From: Trebouxia sp. TZW2008
Lineage: Eukaryota > Chlorophyta > Trebouxiophyceae > Trebouxiales > Trebouxiaceae
Direction: 5' to 3'
Assembly: GCA_002118135.1 (NCBI GenBank)
Contig: BDIU01000273.1
Coordinates: 62,001 to 126,000 of the forward strand
DNA length: 64,000 bases
Shown here: positions 38,606 to 50,200 of the stretch, piece by piece
Numbering within the stretch: position 1 is the stretch's first letter
Layout of the letters: every line of letters begins with the position of its first letter
Position numbers and translations under genes: made by a program
Notes under the pieces: generated by a model
The model's input: only the letters and a program-made list of their open reading frames with translations
Database searches by the model: none
What the model was told of the DNA's origin: nothing

Positions 38606-41600
38606 GCAGGCAGGCAATGACTACATTCAATCAATCACACAATCCATCAATAAATCAACCACACAATCCATTTATCAATCAACCAGGCTGTTGTGAAGAA
38701 GCTCAATCTGACCTTTAGCAGTCTCTAGGGTGATGATGCCCAAGAAGTAGTTGACCTGGGCGTCTGTGTCCTGTTGGAATACCCCAGGCACAGATGATAC
38801 CAAGTACCTCAGTAGCTCCTGCAAGTTAACACCAATGCTGTCAAGACTGCGTCATTAGGTCATTATCGGGAGTTGCTGTGAGTAGAAGCAGCCTGGATTG
38901 CTGTGTTGATGGGGCGAAGCGCTGCAGATGGCAAACTATGATCATTCTTGAGTACAGCTTCTTGACTATGCCTGTCATTGCCAAACGCGCCTGTTGCTGG
39001 GCGTCAAGCAGAAGCTTGCTTGCATAGCTTGCAACGCAATGCATTGTCACCACTGTGCTCGATTTGCTGTGAACGTGGTGCAAAGGTGGCGCTTGGAGAC
39101 ACTTTTGACTTCTGTGACTGATCACCGTTTGCAGATTTGGCGGCCGGTCCACACTGAAGCACACGCAGGCACCTGCTGTGTTCTGCATGATCTTGAGCTG
39201 CCAGGACACATGACAAAGTGGCTAAATAGACATCTTTAGCAGGGGACAGGATTAGCAGCACATCACATGCAGCAAAAATCTACCTTTGGAAGCATGTCAA
39301 GGATGGTATCTGAGCTTCCTCTGGGAGCAGTCAGCCATAAACGGGCAGACCCTTGTTTCAAATCCTGAGGGGACCCCTGACTTGCCCCACCCTGAGGGTG
39401 ACCACAGGCAGTCCCCGGGTGGCCCCTCTGACTGACCCCAGCCTGTTGCGCTGAAGCAATTGATGTGGTCAAGGATTGCCCTGAAGTCCTGCAAAAACCT
39501 GATTTTGTTGCCTGCAGCTTGAAAGCTTTCAGAAAGATGTGGTGGTACATGCAGAAGTGCAAAAGTCTTTGAAATCAAACGTGCCTGCACATAGGGTGCA
39601 CATAAGGCATGAGGACGTCCAGGGTGTATGCAAAACAGAGGCACATTAAACACTGTCACGCCCTGTGGCTGGCACACAAGCATTGTGGCAGGTCTTTGTG
39701 GCAAAGCCACCGTATGCCTCAACACATTTACAACCTGTTGAACAGAGTTTATCCACAATCAGGTCTACTCACATCACAATGGATCTTTACTGCACAAGAA
39801 TAATAGACAGCAGTAGTGCATGCAGTGCACCCCAATACATGAGTAACCTGAGCGACGCTGGTTGATATGACTGAACAGCATTGCATCAGAACGCTGAAAT
39901 CTGTGAGATGTTTAGTCAAAGTTTGCAGAGCTGTACCTGAGGAGTGCAGCTAAGCGAGCAAAATGAAGCTGCGCTGAAGCTGTGCTCTGTGGCTCATCTG
40001 GTGAGGACTGTGATGTGAAGATGAGCAAGTCCCCGCTCCATTTTGTTCTGAGGTCAGACTGCCAAGCTGCGCTGCTCAGATCATCAACAGCTTGTAGTTT
40101 GCTCAGGCCTAGCAGTGCTGGCAGAGACTGGCTAAGACCTGCACAATTAGACGCAGGTACAGCATGACTTGAGCATGCAACAAAGACTCAGACTGACAGT
40201 GTGTAATGCTTCGATGCCTTGGGCTTTTGAACATAACCCTGGTTGCAATTGCAAATTTATTGGGCACAAACGAGCATTGCATAGGAATGAGGAGTAGCAA
40301 CAAGCTTACTTTGTTCGGCGTTGCATGCAGTCGTTGCATGCCAGTCATCTTGAAGCAGTCATGGGGCATGAAGCTCACTAGCAGTACAGCTTTGTTCCAG
40401 GTCAGGACAGAGGTCTGTGATGAGCTGCTGGATGCAGCAACAACAGTTACATGTCAGACTTGCAACTGTCTCACCAGATTTCGCCCATTTCCAGCCCATG
40501 ACTCCACTTTCACAAACCAGTGCAGTTGTGACAGCTTGGCCTGTCACAGCGCCTTCACTACCCCATTGGTAGGTGACCGTCACCTCTCTTGCCTGGAAAG
40601 AGTTGGCATCAGCATCAGGTCGGCTGATGTACCAGAGTACACCAGCACAGTCAGCGTTTGGGCTGTTTCGGTGTGGTCCAGCTTTGTTGTGATCTGAGGA
40701 GTAGTCAGAATGACTCCCACAGATGCTGCTGCTCCTTCTGCTGCTGCCGAGGGAGCTTCTGCTGCTGTAGCTTTTGCTGTATGATGACAGAGGGCTTGTG
40801 ATGCTGTGCCTGCCCTGTCTTGTGTAAGATCTGCTGCTTGTGCTATTACTGTGTTGGTGGCTGCCAGGGGTGGTGCTGCTGGATCTGTGTCCCTTTGCAT
40901 ATAATGCGTTAGGACTGTGCTCCACACAAAGCTGCTTTTCAGGAGTGTGCTTCGGCTTTTGGTCAATGCCAGAAGCCTTTTGAGATTTGCGGCTGTCACC
41001 CTGCTGTTGGTTTTCCACTGTTCCTACAGGGTGGATAGCCCTGATACCAGGCTCGCCTGGCACTCTGAATTGATCTGCATCTTGGGTATGGGGATTTGCT
41101 GTGCTAAGTGCTTTGCCATTTTCAAGGGGATTGATACTCAGGGGTTCTTTGCTGCTGGTCTCTTTTTGCAAGTCATACGTGCTGCCCACTTGCTGTCCTG
41201 AGTCATTCTTGCTGTCACTGGGTACCAAGGGAGTGTCAAGCTTTTCAGAAGCAACCGGGCCAGCATGATTAGCAGGCGCATTTACGGGACATACAGATGA
41301 CCACAGTATCTGTGGCCTCTGCAAGCTATCAGGAGAAGTTCTAGTACTTCTGACAACGGGTTTTCTGAGTGATCCCTGGGCAATCGTGAACGACACCCGT
41401 TTGTCAGGAGACTTTGCCTTTGCTGCTCCAGTCGTAGCTGCAAGCTTTGCAACCTCCTGCTGCATAGACAAGTATAGCTGTTCTGGAGATTGATTTTTGC
41501 TCAGCTGATGTGATGCTTGCTGACTGGCTGTCTTGTGTTGCGGCTGAGGTTGCTGCTTTGACTGCTGCTGTTGCACGTCTGCAGGCTTTGCGCTGTTGTC

Positions 41601-44118
41601 CATCTTGTGACCAGCAGTAGGCGCTGACTTGGGTGGCTGAATGGGTGCAAGAGGCGACCTCTCTGGTGAAACAGCAGGGGAGGCGTGTTTGATGCTGTCT
41701 GGCACTGGTGCGTTACTTGCACTTGCAGGTGTCATGATAGGTGGTGGCTTGATGCTGTCTGGCACAGGTGGTTTAGTTGCATCTACAGGTATGATGATAG
41801 GTGGTGGATGCTGTGCTGAGCATCTGTAGGCCATGGGAGCTGGTGCAACTGCTATTGTCTGTTGCTGTTGTTGCTGCTCAGAAGACCTTGATGCGCTGCT
41901 GCCCATCTTGTGGTCAGCAGTAGGCACTGACTTGGGTAGATGACTGGCTGCAAGAGGCAATCTTGCTGCTGAAACAGCAGGGGCAGCTTGTTTGATGCTG
42001 TCTGGCACTGGTGCTTTACTTGCACTTGCAGACGTGATGGGTTTGATGTCGTCAGGCACCAGTGGCTTGATTGCGTTTCCAGGTGTGATGATGGGTGATG
42101 GTCGTGCTATGGGAGCTGATGCAGCTGCTGTCGTCTGTTGCTGTCGCTGCTGCTCAGAAGACTTTGATGCGCTGCTGCCTGACTTGTGGTCAGCAGTAGG
42201 CACTGACTTGAGTAGCTGACTGGCTGCAAGGGGCGGCCTTGCTGCCGAAACTGTAGGGAAAGCTTGTTTAGTGCTGCCTGACATTGGTGCCCTACTTGTA
42301 TTTGCAGGTGTGATGATAGTTGACTGTTTGATGCCGCCTAGCGCTGGTGCCCTACTTGCATCTGCAGGTGTGATGACAGGTGGTTGCTTGATGCTGTCTG
42401 GCACGGGTGGCTTAGTTGCAGTTGCAGGTGTGGCGATAGGTGGTTGCTTATTGCTGTCTGGCACTGGTGCCTTATTTGCATTTGCAGGTGTGATGAGAGG
42501 TGGTTGTTTGGTGCTGTCTAGCACTGGTGGCGTTTTTGCACATGCAGGTGTCATAACGGGTGACGGACGCCATGCTGAACAGCCACCTGCCATGGGAGAC
42601 GGTGCACCTGCTGTTGTCTGCTGCTGCTGCTGCTGCTCAGAAAACCTTGTTGCTTGCTTGGGCGCCAATGCGTGCTGACCTGCAAAGCCAACAGCACCTG
42701 AAGCATAGAAGTTGTGATGCAATGGAGCAAGCAATGTCTGAAACGGGATGTAGCTTTGTAGGTGCAGGATAGACATCAGCAGGCATAGCGCAAAGCGTGT
42801 CGATGACAAGTGCTGCACTGTAACAGGCACAATGCCAGACGATGCTGATGGCAAGTGCGGCATCATTGTCACAAAGGGACGGCAAGTTGCTGCTTCAAGC
42901 TGTAATATTGTCATCATCATTGGCATGACAGCTTGCTGCCAGACTGTCATGTGCATCAGCTAGCATGGTAGATGAATATGAAGATGCTTATCATTGTTGT
43001 TATGTGAAAAGGCCGAAGAGGGTGATGCTGTGCAGCATCCTAGGCTGAGCAATGCATAGCACTTTTGCATGGGGCATTCATTGCAGCAATCTGCAGTTAA
43101 GTGTCAGTTACAGGCAAGCATGAACACAGGGCTTGACTCAATGTGTGACTTATCTAAAAATGTATTGCGTACCTGTGACGTATTTTGGGGCTTGAGGAGA
43201 AGTTGGCCGCGGCAATGCCAATCCTTTCTGCATTTGGACACGTGCAGCGTTTGTGCTGTCCACTGCTTCACTGCATGCAAAGGGACCAGAGCCAGGGCTT
43301 GCTGTTGCAAAAGCCTGTGTGGCTGGCATTGCATGTGGGGACCCTTGCTGCCTGTGCATTGTGTCATGCCTGTCTGTCTTTTGTCTCTTGAAGGGTGGGT
43401 TGGCTGCTGAAGGATTGATGGGTGGGCATGGCAGTGCAAAGGTCAGGGGTGGTGGATGGGCCCAGGGTGGTGGAAGGGTCACGGGTGGGGCAGGGGGTAA
43501 TTTTGGGGGTGGCACATTCAGACCAGCCGAGGCTGCATGCCATGGCAAAGCTTCCTGAGCAGAATGTCTTTGGTTCAAATTGTCCAGGGTTGGAGGAGGG
43601 GTTACACCTGGGGGTTGCACATCCATTGCAGGCGATGACACATGCCATGGCAAAGCTTCCTGAGCAGAATGTCTTTGGGTCACAGGCGAATTGCCCAGCG
43701 CCATTGCACGATACTGCTCTGACCATGGCGGTGGCCCAGAATGTCCAGGAAATGCTGTACTGCCAGGCGAAGAAGCAATTGGAAATGACCCTGGAGCAAA
43801 GGGCTGGAAAGGTTCTGCCATGGATACAGAACAAGGCCCAGGTGCGCCTGGAAAGTGCCCTGATGCAGGCCAACCCAAATGACCTGAAGCTGCTTCAGGG
43901 AAAGCGTTGAACCCACTTGGATGGTTTTGTGGAGGTGATGGGGGTCTTGGAGCAAAGAAACCTTGTTGTGCAAAAGGCTGCCCTGCAGCAGTTGGTTGCT
44001 GAGTGCCAGATGGAAAAGGTTTGGCAAAGGATGCTGGTGACAGCTGTGCTGGTCCAGGCATGTCTGCTGTAGGTTCAAGAAGCCTACTGAAGACTCCAAC
44101 TGCCTGCAAACAAAACAT
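37452..44118 (-). CDS. Large low-complexity protein with C-terminal CCCH zinc finger
   Basis: Minus-strand exons with matching phases are 44118/44103-43173, 42679-about 40475, 40138-39937, 39717-about 39500, a segment ending 39284, 39197-39126, 38818-38713, 38097-37989 and 37656-37452. The N-terminal exon is Pro/Gln-rich with two copies of QRHSAQEALPWH. The second exon (about 735 residues) is built of nested Pro/Ala/Ser repeats, poly-Gln and an SR-rich tail. Then come segments of ordered character (WSGDLLIFTSQ; TAGACVCFSVDRPPN; LLRYLVSSVPGVF) that recall a SPOC-like domain, a weak guess. The last exon carries a C-x8-C-x5-C-x3-H finger (CVRHSEPRGCRFGPNC..H) preceded by YYKT, the TTP/Tis11-type RNA-binding finger. 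A role in mRNA binding or processing is inferred. The true start and the join between the 39717 and 39284 exons are unresolved. Confidence 0.68.
38549..38615. repeat. (CAGA)n tetranucleotide repeat
   Basis: An interrupted CAGA/CAGG run of about 65 bp lies in an intron of the CCCH gene, followed by a degenerate CAATCAAT-rich stretch to 38690. Confidence 0.9.
41640..42620 (-). repeat. Nested coding repeats in the CCCH gene
   Basis: On the minus strand a unit of about 20 codons around PVPDSIKQPPIITPA recurs a dozen times. It is embedded in about three larger blocks of about 90 codons, each containing SAARPPLAAS, KSVPTADHK, a Gln run and an APSPMA-like piece. The frame is kept throughout, so the repeat is coding. 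Confidence 0.85.
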
Positions 44119-45783
44119 GAGTGGCTCAGTGTGAGACTTGTTTGCAGGTGTCGTCAGCCTTGCCAAAAGGGTCCTTTGCAGCTGTCAGGATACTTATTTG
44201 TAATGTTCATCAATCGTGACAGCAGGCATGCAATATGCAACAGCGAAGCTTTGACCATCTTGTGCATCCATCAGATGCTGTGTTGCTTCTAGCACATGTC
44301 GTCAAAGGTCGCTTTCTGTCCTGTCGAATCCTTCAATGCTACAACAGGCAGCAATTGGCGCAAGTTGTTCAATGCAGCATGAGTCATCAGCAAGTGATGC
44401 ATCAATGTGTTCAAACAGATGGCAGCAGCGGCAAACTGAGCACGATGTTCAAGCATGATGTGTTTGGCTTGCATACAAGGGTGCAGCTTAGCAAAATCAG
44501 CTAATACAACATAGATAGCTGAAGCTTAGACACAATCAGATTCAAAATGCTAGGGCGGTGACACGCGCCGTAGAGTGAGCAACACCTGGCAGTGCTTGCT
44601 TCAAAATTGAGCCGTAAAACGACTATGTACACCACATGCTGAAGTGGTGAGGGCGCAAGACTGCCAGACAACTGGCGGGTGCAGGCTGGTCAGGCTCCTA
44701 TTCAGGCCGTCCTAGGTTTTGCCTCCCCTGCTTCCTGCTCACAGCAGGAACATCATGTTGATTGAGTGGTTGACATTCTGACGCAGACGAGATTGCTCCT
44801 TAACACTTACAGTGACCTAATTCTGATCTTGAACAGCACCAGCACGTCAAGCTGCTTCAGCACCGAGGCAGCCTGTGTTTGGGCTCAGATCACAAAGATA
44901 GCAGACCAGCAGCAGCGGCCGCTGCAAGGACCGCCTAAACGCTATGCTGTGCCGGCTAGTTCAGCGAAAGGATATATACCACCGTACGCATGCTGACTTG
45001 CAGAGTGCTGTAGCAGATGCCCGTTTAACGTGCAGTCAGGACATGCATTGCAAGATGCAGCGCTTAGCGCACGTAGAAAACGAACTTCCGACAATGAAGC
45101 TCAAAGTCGAACCGTCTGGCATACGAGACGAGCCCTGCAATATAATTGACTGCGATTTGGGATTTCCCGCCAACTCTGCATGTAGAGCTGGCCAGCCTGA
45201 TTTGTCTGCGTCTCGACTATATCTCTGTACTATCTCTGTACTATTGACATTGTCAATGTGACAAGGGCTTGCTTGCATGCATGCGCAACAGTCTCTGCCT
45301 GTACGGTCTGCAGCAGCTTGTCTGAGAAATTGCGTGAGGTTTGGGCTTTGCTGGGTGAAAAGACATGCGTGAGGAGAGCATCAAGTGCAACTATCTCGCG
45401 CGTGCACGACCTTGGGGGACAATCGGTTCCCAATTGCAAATACTTTCAGCTCTTGACGCTCTTGCACCTCTACAGCAGGAAGCGCATTCATTATAAAGGC
45501 AGGTTCTGTCAAAGTATAAGCTGAAGCTGCTGTAACATTGTTTGTCGCTACGCTACTTCAGCTACCTTGTGTTCTTCAAGAACCACAAATACATGTTCAC
45601 TTACTTGAAATGCAACAAAACCACACATATTCAAGAACGCTGCAATACTGTCCAGTTTGTTGCATGTGCACACAGTACCAATCATGAAACTCTGCCATGC
45701 ACACCCCCAGCTACTGATAAGAGTCATTGATGATTGCCACTCTAGCCAGGTTGCAACTTCCATAGCAACTCTCCTCAAGTGAC
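44119..45783. other. Upstream region of CCCH gene with CpG-rich island
   Basis: 44530-45420 is CpG-rich compared with the flanks and most likely holds the promoter and first exon of the minus-strand CCCH gene. I could not fix an exon with a compatible splice site. A plus-strand frame at 44860-44998 (IADQQQRPLQGPPKRYAVP) has coding-like composition but no context. 45430-45783 shows nothing further. Confidence 0.4.
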
Positions 45784-46653
45784 TCAAGATGTCAGCTGCA
45801 CATGACTTCGCACTCCAAAGTACTGCAGTATGTCTGTTTGGGCGCAATGAAGCTCAACCTTTTGATCAGAGGTGACTGGGATGTCTATAAGTCCCACAGG
45901 CCCTGGTGCCTTCCGCTCTTCATTATTGCATTTTGCGGTGCACCTTGTTTCTAGCAGCAGCAGCTTCCTGAGTACTTTCAAGGCTCCACTCTGTAAAGTT
46001 CTGCAACTGCGCTGGCGGTAATTTGTCGGCATGATTCATGTGTGGCACCTGCATGGTTCCGTCAGTGCCAAGACGAACAATCTCATCCAGCTGAGCAAGC
46101 TGTTGCTCTGTCAGTTTGGCCGCTTCAACACGCCCAGTGCACTGCAGCTTGTGTCCTTTCCAATTCATCTTGTGACACTCTGGATTGCAGTATAGTGTTG
46201 CATTGCACCTTGAACACTGCTTTAAGGGGACTGATGGGCTAATTTCTCTAAAACAGGTTCTTCAGGACAGCATTTCGGGCTCCCTTTTCTCGGCACCCCT
46301 TTCTTGCGCAGTCTCCTTCTTCCACTCCCGAACTGATTCTTGAGCAGACCCATTACAGAAACCAGCTAGGCAAACAGGCAGCAAAACAGTGCTGACAGCG
46401 AGGCACCCAGGATCACTGAGATAGTACGAGGGCAAGTCCACGAATTTACGAGCCCGGCGACCGCACTCTACACACTGGAAGGGCTTTGCTCACAAGGTCC
46501 TTGAATTGTATCGGGCAGTCAGCTGATCAAAGAAGTCAGTCTTCTCCTGTTGAGTTGGACACCTAGCTAGGAAAAAGGCGGGTGCGAAGCAGTAGTAACA
46601 AAATTTCGGTTGCCACACTGCTGAACCTCTACGACATACCTCGCGCGGGCCAT
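45784..46653 (-). CDS. MYND-type zinc finger protein (gene model unresolved)
   Basis: On the minus strand, 46220-46120 encodes a MYND finger: QCSRCNATLYCNPECHKMNWKGHKLQC arranged as C-x2-C, then C-x3-C, W and H-x3-C. It is followed by a Gln/Leu-rich helix (LTEQQLAQLDEIVRLG) and probably a C-terminal piece ending at 45784. MYND fingers bind proline-rich partners and occur in SET-domain methyltransferases and regulatory proteins; no further domain was seen. Upstream, an ATG at 46653 gives MARA plus a GTATGT donor, and an exon from 46562 continues the frame through a Cys-pair motif (CVECGRRARKF) to about 46265, but with an in-frame TGA at about 46488-46490. How this exon joins the finger is unclear, and two of the apparent introns would be under 40 nt. 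It could be one gene or two overlapping partial ones. Confidence 0.5.
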
Positions 46654-47287
46654 TGTGCTATGTCACCATGGCTTCATAAGAAGAGCTCGAGTCTTGATCC
46701 TTTGCGACAGACTGTTTACGCAAACCGCAGTAGTTCTGCCAGTCAGTGAGAGTTCTGCCATTCCTTTTCTGTTGTGATCAAAGTATTGGTCAAATCAAGT
46801 CTTCACGCGTTCAGCGGCACCACTGATGAGCGTGTGCTTGTGCTTGAAAAGAGCAAATGCCAAGGACATGACATTGCTCATGTTGACATGTCAGTACAGT
46901 CTGTACTGTTGCACCAAAAAGCCGGGAATACAGCCAGGAAAATGGAGCTCATTGAGAATCATTCTCCATTATGGCAGTGCATAATACTATGCGTGCATTA
47001 GATTGTACAGCACCCTGTCACGATAGACGCATGGGGAGTTCATGGCAGTTACTGCAAGCTGCATTTGTGCAAAGCGCCTTGAGACAGCTGGTTGCCAACT
47101 TAAAAATTGCAGCAGTTGCTTTACCAGACTGACATGCCTATGTATGTTTACATACAGCACACTTCACCACTATCATGGAAAAGGGAAAAGGAAAGTCTAC
47201 GCCATTCGGCGTCATGATGGGAGTTTCTGTGCTTACGAGCAGCAATCAGCAGACTCTGAGATTTGACCTGTTGAGATCAGGCTCAAG
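46654..47287. other. Spacer with no gene seen
   Basis: This lies between the MYND gene start and the PWP1 stop (both minus strand). Only short frames without family character are present. Confidence 0.5.
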
Positions 47288-50200
47288 TCACTGTGCTTGC
47301 TGTTCAATATTAGCAGCAACAGCCTGGTCACCAGATGCGGCAGCGACTGCTTTACTAAGCTGACGACCGTATTTGCTCATTACTGCAGCATTACTCGTAA
47401 TGTCCCAGACAGCAACTGTACCCATAGCTCCTCCAGCAGCCAGAAGCCATGGGGCTTCAGGGCAGAAGGCCGCACCAAAAACAGCCCCGACTTGCAGATT
47501 TTGTGTTGCTACAAGAGCTGGTTGGTGCGTTGAGACATCCCATAGCTTCACCTGCAAAAGTCAACAACCTGATACGCAAAGCTATGGCTGGTTGCCTGAG
47601 ACTGCACAAAGTTTGTCCCATAAATCCATTTGAACAGTGTGTTTGTGAACAACTACCCAGCCTTCAATTGTGCAAAGTTCACAGTCAAGGACTGCATTGA
47701 CCACATCTTCATGGCCTCAATGCAAAGCTGGTGTCTAAGACTTCTGTACGCAAGCTTGAATTTATAGCCAAGGGATGGTGGAGCAGGGATGGCAATACAT
47801 ATGTGCAGATGATTGTGCTGTCTGGCTCAAGAAACAGTCTAAGCAAGCGGCAGCCTAAACAACATGCGGCTGTCTGTTTCACCTGCTTATCAGTGGAAGC
47901 TGTTGCCAATAGTCCTGGGGCAGCTGTGCAAAAATGTGGGGCCACAAGTGAAGCGATCATAGAGCAGCAGCTTTTGCCTTTGATTGGACTTACAAGACAG
48001 ACGATTTTGCACACACAAAAAAAAGCTGACTGACGTACCTGCTTATCAGTGGCAGCTGTTGCCAAAAGCCCTGAAGCAGCTGTGCAAAATGGTGGGCCAC
48101 AAGTGAATCGGTCAGAGAGCAGCAGCTTTTTCCTTTGGACTTACAAGACAGACGATTCTGCCAAAAAAAAGCTGACTGATGTACCTGCTTATCAGTGGAG
48201 GCCGTAGCCAACAGCCCTGGGGCAGCTGTGCAAAACGTGAGGGCACAAGTGGGCCGATCATGCGCTGACAACCTGTAAAGGGGGTCTGATCCCGCCCCCT
48301 TACGTGCGTCATAACACGCCACAAGACCATCTTCAGAAGACGCCTGCAAGTAGCAAGATCGCAATTTTTGAGGATCGACCTACAAACTGAAGTCAGCTTT
48401 AGGTAATAACTCAAGTTTGAATGCTCAAAGCAGGGTGGTCATGCGCTGACAGCCTATACACAGGGTTTGACCCTGCACCACTGCGAGCGTTGTAACATGC
48501 CACTAGCCCATCTTCAGAAGACGCCTGCAAACAGAAAACTTGTTCCTTTCTGGTGCATGTTTGAAAGTCAAGGTCATTAGGTGTCAAAGGCACAGAAGGT
48601 GCTCAGCCACTGCAAGCACAAAATGAGGGTGCAGATCCTTTTGCATCAGCACTGTGACTGCTTGCAGACGCAGTTTATGGACGCTTGCCAACAGGTGCAA
48701 CATGTGCAGCAGAAGTAAACGGAATTCTCAAAACCACGGCAGAACAAAGACAAAATAGGTCTGTGCAATGTTGTGATATCAAATCACACTCAGTATCATC
48801 ACAAGCATATGTGTGTAAGTCGCTTGCATCAAACAGCATGCATCATTTGCATACAACGGCATACACTTGAATCACTGTTTCATAGCAGCTGAAACAGGAG
48901 GCAGCTATCACATGTCTGCAGTGCAATGAAGGCTTACCAGGAAGCATGTGGGGTCATGTGGGACCCATGTCAGGGCTTCTGAGTCAGCGCTGAGCTGCCA
49001 CCTCAGCGGTTCTGAGTCAGGCGCTCTGGCATCAGCCTGCATGGACAATCGGCGCAAGTCAGAAAAACGGCATTCAAACATTACTGAATCGATTGCAGAC
49101 CTCTGCGTTGTGTTGTTCCCAAGGAAAAGAATGCCCTAGCTTATACTGCAGCATGACCAAACCCTCTGAATAACAATCAACCCTCACATGCAAGCTGCCA
49201 ATGCTCATCTGGAAACCTGGAATGCAACACCTGAGGCCTCATGCAATACATGATTGAGTACCAACTCTTCGATGTGGGACATTGAAAACCTGGCCGTAGA
49301 GGACATCAGGAGAAAGAATAACTTGAGCAGAGCACATCAATGTAGGGATGAAAGTTTTGACAAAGAAATGTCTGTAGACATTGAATGTGCCAAAGATATG
49401 CACATGATATTGAAGCGATATTTTCATAAGATCAAAAAGCATCTGCAGCATCAATGCAGGAATCAGGCGTGTCTTCAGCAAGCAAGTGAAGGTGGAATGC
49501 GGCCAAGCAAACTTTGGCAGAAGAGTACCAAAAGCTGGTGTGACAAAAGCAAGCGTGGCAGAGATAGCCTGGCATAACAGCTTGTGGGGCAGAAGCTCAT
49601 GTGGCAAAACTCAGTTTGGCAGAAGCTTGGCAGAACCATGGCAGAACACCCTGTGGGAATGGTCTGCATGACGGAGGCAAGTGTGAGCAACAGCACAGCA
49701 GAGCTACTCAAAGCCGCAGCAGAACCACTCAAAGCCAGCAGAGAGTATCATGGAGGGTTGGACAAAAGCAAGTCTTGCAGAAGCATCACAGAATCACAGC
49801 AGAAGCACGGCAGAAGCAAGTGTCAGAGCAGTCTGTCTAACACAACTGTGGTAGAGCCATGGCAGAATCATGACAGATACTCACCAAGCAGACAGCTTGG
49901 TCAAAGCCAGCAGAGAGCAGCACGGAGGGTTGGGCAGGGTTCCAAGCCACAGCTTGCACCTTGTCCTGATGATGCTCCAGGGTCGCACTGCACTGCTCTG
50001 TGGCTAGGTCCCAAACCTATAAACACGCTCAAGATATCAGGGAGGAGTCGAGGAGCAAGAAAGGACGAACGAGATGCAGAGAAAGGTGGAAATGCGGGTG
50101 GGGGACTTTTGTATGGAGGGTTGTGCAGGCTTCTAAGCCACTGCCTGCACCTTGTCCTGACGGTGCTCCAGGGTTGCAGTGCACTGCTTTGTTGCCAAGT

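Noticed and set aside
42271..42678. Plus-strand Gly/Val-rich open frame of 135 codons
   Set aside because: It is the antisense of the coding repeats of the CCCH gene; repeats in frame on one strand keep the other strand open too.
46458..46492. A 19-base GTGAGC...TTCCAG intron that would remove the in-frame TGA
   Set aside because: Too short for a normal spliceosomal intron, and removing it brings a TAG into frame immediately after.
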